Source: MFD04716-140 sp963703125 (GTDB taxonomy: Bacteria; Bacteroidota; Bacteroidia; Flavobacteriales; Flavobacteriaceae). Taken from it: a stretch of DNA of 64,000 nt. The notes under the pieces were generated by a model. That model did no database searches and was not told the DNA's origin. It was given only the letters and a program-made list of their open reading frames with translations. The stretch is taken from NCBI GenBank assembly GCA_963703125.1, contig OY969790.1, forward strand, positions 1,488,001 to 1,552,000, in the 5' to 3' direction. The position numbers and the translations under genes were made by a program. Positions 11,060-21,265 of the stretch are shown here, in pieces (position 1 is the stretch's first letter; each line of letters opens with the position of its first letter).

Positions 11060-11599
11060 ATGATTTCGGATACCGAAAATTATAAAAACTTGAAAACGTT
11101 CTTTAATGACGAATATCATTCACTTAAAGCATACGCACAATCAAGAATCAAGGATGCCGCCGATCGTGATGCCGAAGACATCGTTCAGGATGTTGCTTTA
11201 AGCATTTTTTCAAGGGCCGAGGGTTCCTTGCCTATCAATAATATAGCCGGGTTTGTCTATAGTTCAATTAAAAATAAAATTATAGACCTAATGCGAACCA
11301 AAAGGGAAGAAACAAGATTCGAGAGTGAGATGGAATTGCGTTTGAACGAGTTTGTCGAACTATTTTATAGCCCTTCTGATAATTCATACTCCGATGACAT
11401 GATGATTGAACTGAAAAAAGCCATAGGAAGCTTACACCCCCGTTATCGGGAAATAATATTGGCAATTGATTTTGAAGGAATGAGCTATAAAGTCATATCA
11501 AGGAACACAGGTATTCCGGAAGGAACCTTAATGTCAAGAAGACACCGCGCATTGTCGCTACTATTTAAACACTTAGAAAACAAAAAAGATAATAATTAA
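11060..11599 (+). CDS. ECF-type RNA polymerase sigma factor
   Basis: An alternative sigma factor of about 179 residues. Region 2 includes 'DAEDIVQDVALSIF' and region 4 includes the helix-turn-helix 'MSYKVISRNTGIPEGTLMSRRHRALSLL'. I start at ATG 11060, because the longer upstream reading begins with a weak codon and runs through the promoter-like sequence. A small membrane protein follows after 11 bases and is probably co-transcribed; it may be a membrane partner, but it has no recognisable anti-sigma domain. Targets are unknown. Confidence 0.85.
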   Translation: MISDTENYKNLKTFFNDEYHSLKAYAQSRIKDAADRDAEDIVQDVALSIFSRAEGSLPINNIAGFVYSSIKNKIIDLMRTKREETRFESEMELRLNEFVELFYSPSDNSYSDDMMIELKKAIGSLHPRYREIILAIDFEGMSYKVISRNTGIPEGTLMSRRHRALSLLFKHLENKKDNN

Positions 11600-11610
11600 A
11601 GCGAAATAAT

Positions 11611-12027
11611 ATGACACACTATTTTAAACATAAAGCCAGGGGTAAAAAATTTGGAACAATTGCAGGATGGGTCTTATTGGCAATTGTAGCGGGTATAGGA
11701 CTTGCATTGCTGTTCGGGTACGGTCTCATGTGGTTATGGAATTGGTTGATGCCCGAGTTATTTGATTTACCAATGCTTAATTTTTGGCAGGCCGTCGGAA
11801 TCTTCGTTTTGGCCAAAATACTTTTTGGTGGAAGCAGTCATGGCGGGGGTGGCCGCAGAAAAGGTAAACAATCCCGTAAAAGTTGTGCCCCAAGCGAAGG
11901 CAAACATTTTGGAAAAGACTTCTCAAAATGGAAACACTATGATACCTTCTGGCAAGAAGAGGGTGAGCGGGCTTACGAATCCTATTTGGCGAAAATGAAC
12001 AATAAAGGTGAATCTGAGGTCAATTAA
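11611..12027 (+). CDS. Small two-helix membrane protein of unknown function, sigma-factor partner
   Basis: 138 residues. Two hydrophobic helices (~17-45 and ~55-75) are followed by a Gly/His/Lys/Arg-rich hinge (GGSSHGGGGRRKGK) and a charged cytoplasmic-looking tail rich in Trp, Lys and Glu. I do not recognise a characterised family. Its position 11 bases after an ECF sigma gene suggests a regulatory or membrane-sensing role for that sigma factor; this is inference only. Confidence 0.7.
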   Translation: MTHYFKHKARGKKFGTIAGWVLLAIVAGIGLALLFGYGLMWLWNWLMPELFDLPMLNFWQAVGIFVLAKILFGGSSHGGGGRRKGKQSRKSCAPSEGKHFGKDFSKWKHYDTFWQEEGERAYESYLAKMNNKGESEVN

Positions 12028-12051
12028 TGAAATGTTAAATTATTGTAAAAC

Positions 12052-12095
12052 TTTGGAAACTTAAACTGTTTTTAAAGTTTCCAAATGTATATTTG
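12052..12095 (+). promoter_or_regulatory. Perfect inverted repeat plus -7 element, likely TetR operator/promoter
   Basis: Arms TTTGGAAACTT (12052-12062) and AAGTTTCCAAA (12075-12085) are perfect 11-base complements with a 12-base spacer. They abut a -7 element TATATTTG (12088-12095), and the TetR ATG follows at 12105. The geometry suits autorepression of the whole efflux operon by the TetR protein. A transcript from this element would have a leader of only about six bases. Confidence 0.65.
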
Positions 12096-12104
12096 CAGCC
12101 TCTT

Positions 12105-12710
12105 ATGAAAGAAAATATTCTTGAAAAGGCTACGGATATGTTTTTGAACCTAGGTTTCAAAAGCGTAACTATGGATGATATCGCAAATGAAATGGGTATT
12201 TCAAAAAAAACTATCTATGCACATTATCAAAATAAGACCCATTTGGTCGAAGAATGTACTTCGCAGCTATTTTGCACTATTTCACTGGGTATAGATGAAA
12301 TATGTGCTTTGAGCAAAAACCCAATTGAGGAACTTTATGAAATAAAGAAGTTTGCCATGTTACACTTAAAAGATGAGAAATCCTCACCTCAGTACCAACT
12401 TCAAAAATATTATCCAAAAATTCATGAGACCATAAAGAAAAAACAATTTGAAGTAATGCAGGAATGTGTTGTTGACAATGTGGATAGGGGCATTAAACAA
12501 GGTATCTATCGAGCAAATTTAAATATAGATTTTGTATCTCGAATTTACTTTTCAGGAGTAACCAGCATAAAGGACCAATTGCTATTTCCATTCAACAAAT
12601 TTCCCATCGGTGTTTTAATGGACAATTATCTTGAGTATCATTTACGGGGAATAGTAACGCCAAAAGGAAGAAATATTTTGAATTCAATAATCAACTCAAA
12701 CCAAGAATAA
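12105..12710 (+). CDS. TetR/AcrR-family transcriptional repressor of the efflux operon
   Basis: About 201 residues. The N-terminal helix-turn-helix reads 'FKSVTMDDIANEMGISKKTIYAHYQNK', typical of TetR proteins; the C-terminal half is a variable ligand-binding domain. I use ATG 12105 rather than the in-frame TTG at 12093, because that TTG lies inside the -7 element. The stop overlaps the next ATG (TAATG), so it is the first gene of the tolC-hlyD-RND operon and probably represses it through the inverted repeat just upstream. Confidence 0.9.
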   Translation: MKENILEKATDMFLNLGFKSVTMDDIANEMGISKKTIYAHYQNKTHLVEECTSQLFCTISLGIDEICALSKNPIEELYEIKKFAMLHLKDEKSSPQYQLQKYYPKIHETIKKKQFEVMQECVVDNVDRGIKQGIYRANLNIDFVSRIYFSGVTSIKDQLLFPFNKFPIGVLMDNYLEYHLRGIVTPKGRNILNSIINSNQE

Positions 12711-14059
12711 TGCGAAATCTTTTTATATATGTAATACTTCTGTTTTCAGGTATTTTAGGGTTTTCTCAAGAGCAAGAACAGGACAAGGCCAATATTTTTA
12801 CCTTGGAAGAAGCTATAAACTTTGCCTTGGAAAATAATTATAAGGCAATCAACGCGAATAGAGATATCATTGATGCCCAAAAACAAAAATGGGAGACTAT
12901 CGCCACGGGATTGCCCCAAATAAGCGGAAAATTAAGCTATCAAAACCAATTAAAGCAACCCGTTTCCGTAATTCCTGCCGAAATTTTTGGGGGCGAACCG
13001 GGTACATTCGTCGAAGTGGTTTTTGGCCAGCCCCAGTCAGCAACGGCCACGGCTACCTTAACACAACAAATCTTTGACGGGTCTTATATAGTAGGGGTTC
13101 AGGCAACAAAGGCATTTCTAAATTATAGTGCCAATAACAAGGAAAAGACAGAACTTGAAGTTCGTAAGGCGGTAGTGGAAGCCTACGGTAATGTTCTTTT
13201 GGCACAGGAAAGTGTAGAAATTCTTGAGAGGAACATGGCGACCTTGGAAAAAAACCTGTTCGAGACCACAAAGATCTATGAGAACGGTTTGGGCGATGAG
13301 GAAAGTGTGGAACAGCTTCAAATTACACGCTCTTCGGTGGACAATCAATTGAAAAATGCCATCCGCTTAAAAAATATCACGCTTCAGATGCTCAATCTCG
13401 TTTTGGGAATTGCAATTGACGCGCCCACAAAATTAAGTGAGGACCTAGATGCCTTGACTCAGAAGCAAATTGATCTTGGCCTTTTGGAAAGTGATTTCAA
13501 TATTGCCAACAACGTAGATTATAAATTGGCCGAAAATTTGAACCAACAACGCTTCTTCGAATGGAAATTGGCCAAGAGTAGGGCACTACCAACATTGAAC
13601 GCCTTTATAAATTATGGGGCGTCGGCATTTGCGGATAATTTCAACTTTTTCAACAGTGACCAACAATGGTTTGATTCCTCTGTTTTAGGATTTGACCTCA
13701 ATATTCCGATTTTCAGTTCCCTAAAAAGAAGTGCCAGTACGCAAAGGGCAAAAATAGCTTTGGAAAAAGCCAAGACCCAAAAATTAGAGGCTGAAGAACA
13801 AATTCGCCTTCAATTGGAAAGTGCAAAAAGTGAATACATTTTGGCAATTGAACAGTACCAAACTTCTAAAGACAATCTTGGACTGGCAGAGCGTATCGAG
13901 AACAAGAACCAAGTAAAATATTTTGAGGGTATCGCAAGTAGCTTTGAACTCCGTCAAGCGCAGACCCAATTATATGATGCCCAACAAGGTTATCTTCAAT
14001 CTATGGTCGAAGTGATCAATAAAAAAACAGTACTGGAAACAATAATCAACAACTACTAA
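12710..14059 (+). CDS. TolC-family outer-membrane efflux channel
   Basis: 449 residues with a signal peptide ending near GFSQ. The long alpha-helical, Gln/Asn/Glu-rich repeats match the duplicated TolC fold (ALENNYKAINANRDI... QIRLQLESAKSEYILAIEQYQTS). It forms the trimeric outer-membrane duct of a tripartite pump with the HlyD and RND proteins that follow. Its start overlaps the TetR stop by one base, indicating translational coupling. Confidence 0.9.
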   Translation: MRNLFIYVILLFSGILGFSQEQEQDKANIFTLEEAINFALENNYKAINANRDIIDAQKQKWETIATGLPQISGKLSYQNQLKQPVSVIPAEIFGGEPGTFVEVVFGQPQSATATATLTQQIFDGSYIVGVQATKAFLNYSANNKEKTELEVRKAVVEAYGNVLLAQESVEILERNMATLEKNLFETTKIYENGLGDEESVEQLQITRSSVDNQLKNAIRLKNITLQMLNLVLGIAIDAPTKLSEDLDALTQKQIDLGLLESDFNIANNVDYKLAENLNQQRFFEWKLAKSRALPTLNAFINYGASAFADNFNFFNSDQQWFDSSVLGFDLNIPIFSSLKRSASTQRAKIALEKAKTQKLEAEEQIRLQLESAKSEYILAIEQYQTSKDNLGLAERIENKNQVKYFEGIASSFELRQAQTQLYDAQQGYLQSMVEVINKKTVLETIINNY

Positions 14060-14095
14060 ATAAAGCAAAACCTTCAACGTATAAACCATTCTAAA

Positions 14096-15265
14096 ATGAA
14101 AAACATAATTTACATTCTTTCGGCGACAATGTTGTTAATCTCCTGCGGAGGCGGTCAAGAACAGTCGGTCAACGATCTTATAGCACAAGGAAATTTAGAG
14201 GCACTCCGTGCCAAGAAGTCACAAATCTTTGAACAACAACAAGAACTAGAGGAAAACATAAAACTGTTGGACTCTGTTATAGCAAGCAAATCTGGCGAGG
14301 AGAAACTACCGCTGATTACCGCCATACAAATTGAAAACCAACGATTTGATCACTTTCTGGAACTTCAAGGCAATGTGCAGACCAAACAAAATGTTCTTGT
14401 ATACCCAGAAATGGCTGGAACACTGTATAAAGTTTATGTGAAAGAAGGTCAAAAGGTTAGCAAGGGACAGCTTTTAGCTTCTATTGATGATGGCGGAATG
14501 GGCAGTCAGTTAGCACAATTAAAAACCCAATCGGATCTGGCCAAAACAACTTTTGAACGTCAAAAAAGATTATGGGAGCAAAAAATTGGTTCTGAAATTC
14601 AGTACCTGCAAGCTAAAACCAATTATGAGTCGGCAGAAAATATGGTCAAACAAGCACAAAGTCAGTTAGGGAAATCAACCTTAAGAGCTCCTTTTGCAGG
14701 AATTGTGGATGACATTATCAAAGATCAAGGTACCGTAGTAGCTCCTGGTCAAGGTTCCGAGGTTTTCAGGATTGTGAACCTATCTGATATGTATATTGAT
14801 GTTGAAGTCCCAGAATCATACCTGGGTAGTATTTCCAATGGCAAAGATGCTTATGTGTATTTTCCCGCAATCGGGGATAGTGTTACCACTAAAATAAGAC
14901 AGACAGGAAACTTCATTAAACCCAGCAATCGCTCATTCAGCGTTGAAATACCTGTTCCGAACAAAGATGGCAAAATAAAGCCCAATCTTTCGGCCAAGGT
15001 AAATCTGAATGATTATAGTAGTGAAAATGCCCTTTTGATACCACAGAGTATAATCTCTGAAAACGCCGAAGGAGAGCAGTATATCTTTATTGCCGAAAAT
15101 CCTGATGCTGAAAACGAGGCCATAGCCAAAAAAACAGTAATAACTACCGGTAAATCCCAAAAAGGTCAAATTGAAGTGCTATCGGGATTGCAGTCCGGAA
15201 TGCATGTCATCAAAGAAGGGGCAAGGATCGTGAAAGACGGTCAAAAAGTAAAAATAATCAACTAA
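14096..15265 (+). CDS. RND efflux periplasmic adaptor (HlyD/AcrA family) lipoprotein
   Basis: 389 residues. The lipoprotein signal ends LLISCGGG (Cys ~18). A coiled-coil stretch follows (~25-65), then a biotinyl-lipoyl domain (VYVKEGQKVSKGQLLASID), a helical hairpin, and beta-barrel and membrane-proximal domains (APFAGIVDDIIKDQGTVVAPGQ). It links the TolC channel to the RND pump, 36 bases after tolC and 10 bases before the pump gene. Confidence 0.92.
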   Translation: MKNIIYILSATMLLISCGGGQEQSVNDLIAQGNLEALRAKKSQIFEQQQELEENIKLLDSVIASKSGEEKLPLITAIQIENQRFDHFLELQGNVQTKQNVLVYPEMAGTLYKVYVKEGQKVSKGQLLASIDDGGMGSQLAQLKTQSDLAKTTFERQKRLWEQKIGSEIQYLQAKTNYESAENMVKQAQSQLGKSTLRAPFAGIVDDIIKDQGTVVAPGQGSEVFRIVNLSDMYIDVEVPESYLGSISNGKDAYVYFPAIGDSVTTKIRQTGNFIKPSNRSFSVEIPVPNKDGKIKPNLSAKVNLNDYSSENALLIPQSIISENAEGEQYIFIAENPDAENEAIAKKTVITTGKSQKGQIEVLSGLQSGMHVIKEGARIVKDGQKVKIIN

Positions 15266-15275
15266 GAAACCTACA

Positions 15276-18200
15276 ATGAGCAAAGTAAAGAAAAATGCCG
15301 ATAAGGAATTTGCGTTTTCATCATGGGCTATAGACAATCCATCAGTTATTTATGTGATGATTGCCATCTTCCTATGGTTGGGTTTCATGGCCTATAATGC
15401 AATGCCTCGAGAGGATTTCCCTGAGGTTATAGAAACCAAGATCTACATCAGCACGCCCTACCCCGGAAATACGGCGGAAGACATTGAAAAATTGATCACG
15501 GACCCATTGGAGGACCGCCTGAAAAACGTAAGCAATGTGGTAGATATTACTTCTACCTCCCAAGAAGATTATGCCATAATCACGGTAGAATTTGATGAGG
15601 AGATAACCGTAGAGGAAGCGAAGCAAAAGATAAAGGACGAAGTAGATAGTGAAAAGGCAAGTGAAGACTGGCCTACATTTAATGGCGCAAAAGTTGAGCC
15701 CAATGTTTTCGACTTGAACTTTTCGGAAGAAGTCCCTATCATGAACATCAATTTTACAGGCGACTACCCCGTTGAAAAGCTTAAAGAATATGCCGAATAT
15801 CTTCAAGATGAAATTGAAGATCTCCCAGAAATTAAAAAAGCGGACATACGTGGTGCCCAGGAAAAAGAAGTAGAAATTGCCGTGGACGTTTATAAAATGA
15901 TGGCTTCCCAAGTCAGTTTTCAGGATGTGTTGGGTGCCATTAGCAATGGAAATATGACCATGTCCGCGGGTAATATGAAAACCAATGGCCAAAGGCGTAC
16001 TATTCGTATTCTTGGTGAAATAGGGAATCCAAGAGAGTTGAATGATTTCGTAGTGAAGTCCGAAAATGGGGCGGTCTACCTTAAAGATATTGCCGATGTT
16101 CGCTTCGAAGAAAAAGATAAGACCACCTATGCTCGAGAGTTTGGGAACAGTGTGGTGATGCTCGATGTAAAGAAACGAGCGGGACGCAATGCAATTTCCG
16201 CCGCCGATCAAATACGGGAAATCGTAAAAAAGGAACAGGCGACCTATTTTCCCGCAGACTTGCATATTTCAATAGCCAATGATTCATCAAGCAGAACATT
16301 GAATCAAGTAGATGATCTTGTGAACAATATAATTTTCGGAATTATTTTGGTCGTGACCGTTCTAATGTTCTTTCTCGGTTTTAGAAATGCCCTGTTTGTG
16401 GGCTTTGCAATACCTATGTCCATGTTCATGTCGTTTATGATCTTGTCTTGGCTCGGGTACACCTTGAACACCATGATTCTTTTTGGCATGATCATGGGGC
16501 TGGGAATGTTGGTCGACAACGGAATTGTTGTGGTCGAAAACGTATACCGTTTAATGGACGAAGGTATGTCAAGGGTCGAGGCCGCTAAGAAGGGTATAGG
16601 TGAAATTGCATGGCCCATTATCATTTCAACAGCAACCACGGTAGCTGCTTTTGTGCCGCTGGGCCTATGGCCCGGTATTTTTGGACAATTCATGATTTAT
16701 TTTCCAATAACGTTATCAGTTGTTCTGGGTTCCTCCCTATTTGTGGCAATCTTCATGAACTCAATGCTTGTTTCCCAATTTATGGATACCAATGAAAAGG
16801 AATTGACCAAAAAACAATTGATCCGGTTGAGCATTATTTTAGGAGGACTCGGAGCTTTGATCCTACTTTTTGGTGGAGCAATGAGAGGTCTTGGAACCGT
16901 ATTGATTGTAACGGGGATCATGTTTTGGATATATAAGTATGCCATAAAAGGAGCGGCAACAAAATTCCAAAAGACGACTATGGTGCGTTTTGAGAACTGG
17001 TACGAAAAGCGACTGCAACATGCCCTACGTGGTAAAAACGTATACTGGTACTTTGGCGTGACTTTCATATTGTTGATCGCAGTGTTTATGCTCTTCGGAA
17101 TGTCAATTGGCAGTGGTAGGACGAAAATAGAATTCTTCCCAGATAACAAACCCAACGAAATTTATGTGTACATAGAGTATCCCGAAGGAACCGATATCGA
17201 GAAGACCAATGTTATTACCAAAGAAGTAGAAAAGCAAGTTTATCAACTGTTGGACGATCCCGCTTATAAGGCAAATGGCAAAAATTTCATGATGGCCTCT
17301 GCCGTCTCCCAAGTAGGTGAAGGTGCAGGAAATCCATTGACTGATGGTGGTTCCGCTGCGGAAATGCCCCATAGGGGCAAATTGACGGTGAACTTTAGTG
17401 AGTATAAATTTCGCAACGGTATCAATACAGAGGATATTAGGGCCAGAGTGCAGACAGCACTAAGTGGAATATACCCGGGAGTTGCAATTTCTGTTGAAAA
17501 AGATGCAAACGGGCCACCGGCCGGTTATCCTATTAATATTGAATTGGAAGGTAAGGATTATGATGAGCTTATAAATACTGCCGAGAACATTAGAAACTTT
17601 GTAAATACCAAGAACATTGCCGGTATAGAGGAAATAAAAATCGATGTCAACAAGAGTAAGCCCTCAATGCAGGTAGTGGTTGATCGCGAAAAGGCGGGCG
17701 AACTTGGCGTCGCCGTCGGTCAAGTCGGCAGCCAGTTACGCAGATCACTATTTGGTGAAAAAGCGGGCGTTTACAAAAAGGATGGTGACGATTATGACAT
17801 AAATGTTCGTTTTAATGAAGACTTGAGGTATAATAAGGACGCTTTATTTAACCAGAATATTATTTTCAGGGACCAGGCTTCGGGCAAGATCCAAGAAATC
17901 CCTGTCTCAGCCGTTGCAAGGGAGCGCAATACTTCTGCATTTAGCGCCATTAAGCATAGGAAAGGTAAACGGGTAGTCACCGTTTATTCAGGTCTCAAAC
18001 CCGGTTTTACCGATGCGGCCGCTATCGTTGGTGAGATACAAAAGGAAATGGAGGAGTTCAAGGACCTTCCTAGCGATATCAAAATTGATTATACGGGCCA
18101 AATTGAAGAACAGAACAAACAGATGGCATTTTTGGTCGGTGCATTCTTTTCCGGATTGGGATTGATCATGTTGATTTTAATCTTCCAATTTGGTGGTATA

Positions 18201-18771
18201 TCAAAACCGTTGATTATCATGATTGCCATTTTCTTGAGCTTTATTGGGGTATTTGGTGGACTGATGCTGACAGGATGGTCATTTGTAATCATGATGACCA
18301 TGATGGGAATTATTTCGTTGGCCGGAATCGTTGTGAACAATGGCGTGGTGCTCTTGGATTATACCCAAATCTTGATTGACCGTAAAAAAGTAAAATTAGA
18401 TATGGACGACAAGGACCATTTTAAACATGCAACAAGTAACGGAGATACTTACCAAAGGAGGAAAGGCGAGATTGCGCCCTGTGCTACTGACCGCTATTAC
18501 TACGGTTTTGGGATTGATTCCTTTGGCCATTGGTCTAAATATTGATTTCTTTTCATTATTCTCAGAATTAGACCCTAAGATATATATGGGTGGTGACAAT
18601 GTTATTTTCTGGGGACCCTTGGCATGGACCGTTATCTTTGGGCTACTTGTGGCAACATTCTTGACATTGATAATCGTTCCAGTATTGTTCAATATTTCAT
18701 ATCGACTAAAAATTGCGTTTCGAGGTAGCAAGAAAAACAACAATGAAGAATATATAGAATCCGCAGCTTAA
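15276..18771 (+). pseudogene. RND efflux permease (AcrB/AcrD/AcrF family) with one frameshift near its end
   Basis: A proton-driven inner-membrane exporter. The N-terminal helix is followed by a porter domain, TM helices with GMIMGLGMLVDNGIVVVENV (~405-425), a second porter domain and the last TM bundle. The frame is lost at about 18426 ('AAA C ATG'), after DMDDKDHFK. The next frame resumes with MQQVTEILTKGGKARLRPVLLTAITT, the conserved end of the family. The full span is 1165 codons plus exactly one surplus base. Residues ~515-560 contain an extra hydrophobic hairpin before the second half. If the shift is real, the last TM helices are lost and the pump is dead; a sequencing error is plausible. 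Confidence 0.9.
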
Positions 18772-18812
18772 GCTATGAAAGGTATACGTTATTTATACTT
18801 CAATATATGGAA

Positions 18813-18848
18813 CAAAAAAACCCCGACGAATATCGTCGGGGTTTTTTT
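18813..18848. terminator. Bidirectional Rho-independent terminator
   Basis: A perfect 9-base stem CCCCGACGA/TCGTCGGGG (18821-18829 and 18833-18841) with a three-base loop is flanked by seven A on one side and seven T on the other. It ends the efflux operon on + and the YwqK-like gene on -. Confidence 0.93.
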
Positions 18849-18870
18849 GTTGGTTTTGAATGAGGGATAT

Positions 18871-19218
18871 CTAGTTCTTAACTACAGATCCGTCGCTATT
18901 CTTCTGAACCACACTGGCAATTTGGTTGTCATTAAAATCCACCTCTTTCACAATGTCTCCTTCCCAAAAAGTCCACTTTCCAGTTTTTCTTCCATTTTTG
19001 TATTCCCCAATAGCCAATTTGTTCCCATCTTCATCAAACATTTTCCACTCGCCATTTAGCTTACCATCAACAAAAAATCCCGTTTGGGATATTTTTCCAT
19101 TTTCATGAAAATAAGTGCCTTTTAATTGTTCCCCAACTTTTTCAAATTTAGGTTCAATAGTTTGGGCAGATAATGCAAGCGTGCACATAAAGGCTAGGGA
19201 TAATATTGCTGTTTTCAT
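18871..19218 (-). CDS. Exported MORN-variant repeat protein (YwqK-like)
   Basis: 115 residues with a cleavable signal (LALSAQ). Repeats such as 'GTYFHENGKISQTGFFVDGKLNGEWKMFDEDGNKLAIGEYKNG' are MORN-variant units, often labelled 'YwqK-family antitoxin'. No toxin partner is adjacent, and the signal peptide argues for a periplasmic or surface role, so I do not call it an antitoxin. Function unknown. Confidence 0.8.
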   Translation of the reverse strand: MKTAILSLAFMCTLALSAQTIEPKFEKVGEQLKGTYFHENGKISQTGFFVDGKLNGEWKMFDEDGNKLAIGEYKNGRKTGKWTFWEGDIVKEVDFNDNQIASVVQKNSDGSVVKN

Positions 19219-19424
19219 GATGATAAATTTTAAATCAAAGTGTTATAACGTTATAAAGTTACTAATATTTTACGTTTTAAAAACCATTTGTTTACATTAA
19301 ATTTACATTGAATATATATTTATCTGTATACCAATACATTAGAATGTTTTCCAAGTATAGTATAATTCGCTTATACGGCCAAAAATTCTACTAGACGATA
19401 GTACACTTAATACCCCATAGTTCT

Positions 19425-19432
19425 TAAATTTG
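19425..19432 (+). promoter_or_regulatory. -7 element TAAATTTG upstream of aspS
   Basis: An exact TAnnTTTG match 19 bases before the aspS ATG. No clear -33 TTG at the right distance. The 233-base gap between the YwqK-like gene and aspS otherwise shows only AT-rich sequence. Confidence 0.5.
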
Positions 19433-19451
19433 CCCAATTAAATTTTATTTC

Positions 19452-21203
19452 ATGTACCGAAGTCACACCTGTGGGGAATTAAGGAAATCAGATACCAACA
19501 AAAAGGTCACACTTTCAGGATGGGTGCAAAAAACCCGGGACAAGGGTTTTGTAGCCTGGGTTGATTTACGCGATAGATATGGTATTACCCAGCTTGTTTT
19601 TGATGAAGATCGCTCTTCTTCGGAATTACTGCAACAGGCACGGAATCTGGGTCGCGAATTTGTTATTCAAATTAAAGGTACCGTTGTAGAACGGAGCTCT
19701 AAGAACTCGAATATGGAGACGGGTGATATTGAGGTGCTGGTAGAAGAACTCACGGTACTCAATGAGTCAAAGACCCCACCTTTTACAATAGAAAACGAAA
19801 CCGATGGTGGGGAAGACCTACGCATGAAATACCGTTATTTGGACATCCGTAGAAATCCGGTAAAAAATAATCTTATTTTCAGGAGCATCGTAGCAATGGA
19901 AGTACGAAAGTATCTTTCAGAGCAAGGTTTCATTGAGGTTGAAACACCTTATTTAATAAAGTCTACTCCTGAAGGAGCGCGCGATTTTGTGGTTCCCAGC
20001 AGAATGAACGAAGGTCAGTTTTATGCGCTGCCCCAATCTCCACAGACCTTTAAACAACTGCTAATGGTCGGTGGACTGGATAAATATTTCCAGATTGTAA
20101 AATGCTTTAGGGATGAAGACCTTCGCGCCGATAGACAGCCAGAATTCACGCAAATAGATTGTGAAATGGCCTTTGTTGAACAAGAGGATATTCTTAATGC
20201 ATTTGAGGGTTTGATGAAGCATTTACTTAAGGAAATAAAAGGATTTGAAGTGGGCGCCTTTCCAAGGATGAGCTATGACGAGGCCATGCAAAAATACGGA
20301 AACGACAAACCGGACATACGCTTTGGAATGGAATTTGGTGAATTGAACTCTGCTGCCCAAAATAAAGATTTTAGTTTGTTCAATAGTGCCGAATTGGTAG
20401 TAGGTATAGCCGTTCCGCAAGGAAATAAATATACCCGCAAAGAAATAGATGCTCTCATAGATTGGATCAGACGCCCGCAAGTAGGTGCCACTGGTATGGT
20501 GTATGTAAGATGTAATGAAGACGGTTCCTACAAATCCTCCGTAGATAAATATTATGATCAGGAAGATTTGGCCAATTGGGCAAAAATAACCGGAGCAGCC
20601 GTGGGCGACCTTATATGCGTGCTTTCTGGAGAGGCCCTTAAAACCAGAACACAACTAAGCGCCCTTAGAATGCATTTGGCAGAAAGTTTAGGCCTCCGCA
20701 ATCCAAACGAATTTGCGCCGCTTTGGGTGTTGGATTTTCCTTTGTTGGAACTTGATGAAGAAACGGGAAGGTATCATGCCATGCACCACCCCTTTACTTC
20801 TCCTAAACCTGGACAAATGCAACTATTGGAAAAAGATCCTGGGGCCGTGAAGGCCAATGCATACGATATGGTCCTTAATGGAAATGAGATTGGCGGTGGA
20901 TCCATTCGTATTCACGATAAGGAGATACAAAGTACAATGTTCAAACATTTAGGGTTTACGCCTGAAGAGGCGAAAGCACAATTCGGATTTCTAATGGATG
21001 CTTTTCAATTTGGGGCGCCTCCACATGGCGGTATTGCTTTCGGACTTGATAGATTGGTTTCCATTTTGGGAGGCCAAGAAACCATAAGGGACTTTATAGC
21101 CTTTCCCAAAAACAATAGTGGACGCGATGTCATGATTGACGCACCTGCCCCTATTGATGATGCCCAATTAAAAGAACTTCATTTGAAGATGGACATTCAA
21201 TAG
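19452..21203 (+). CDS. aspS: Aspartyl-tRNA synthetase
   Basis: Charges tRNA-Asp in the cytoplasm. 583 residues, the usual length of the bacterial type. The N-terminal OB-fold anticodon-binding domain begins MYRSHTCGELR; the class II core includes motif 2 (FRDEDLRADRQPEFTQ), a GAD insertion and motif 3 (GIAFGLDRLV). It is monocistronic, followed 62 bases later by the ClC gene on the same strand. Confidence 0.97.
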   Translation: MYRSHTCGELRKSDTNKKVTLSGWVQKTRDKGFVAWVDLRDRYGITQLVFDEDRSSSELLQQARNLGREFVIQIKGTVVERSSKNSNMETGDIEVLVEELTVLNESKTPPFTIENETDGGEDLRMKYRYLDIRRNPVKNNLIFRSIVAMEVRKYLSEQGFIEVETPYLIKSTPEGARDFVVPSRMNEGQFYALPQSPQTFKQLLMVGGLDKYFQIVKCFRDEDLRADRQPEFTQIDCEMAFVEQEDILNAFEGLMKHLLKEIKGFEVGAFPRMSYDEAMQKYGNDKPDIRFGMEFGELNSAAQNKDFSLFNSAELVVGIAVPQGNKYTRKEIDALIDWIRRPQVGATGMVYVRCNEDGSYKSSVDKYYDQEDLANWAKITGAAVGDLICVLSGEALKTRTQLSALRMHLAESLGLRNPNEFAPLWVLDFPLLELDEETGRYHAMHHPFTSPKPGQMQLLEKDPGAVKANAYDMVLNGNEIGGGSIRIHDKEIQSTMFKHLGFTPEEAKAQFGFLMDAFQFGAPPHGGIAFGLDRLVSILGGQETIRDFIAFPKNNSGRDVMIDAPAPIDDAQLKELHLKMDIQ

Positions 21204-21265
21204 GCTCAAATTCAGTCTAATGGTGGGATTTTTTATACTTTTAACAGCATAAATAGCCCATATAA

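Noticed and set aside
15372..16265. A 297-codon open frame antisense to the RND permease
   Set aside because: It is the complement of a strongly conserved coding region; its translation is Phe/Ile-rich with no domain, signal or start context.
18871..19218. Toxin-antitoxin antitoxin (YwqK label)
   Set aside because: The protein has a signal peptide and no neighbouring toxin; the label reflects only MORN-variant repeats.
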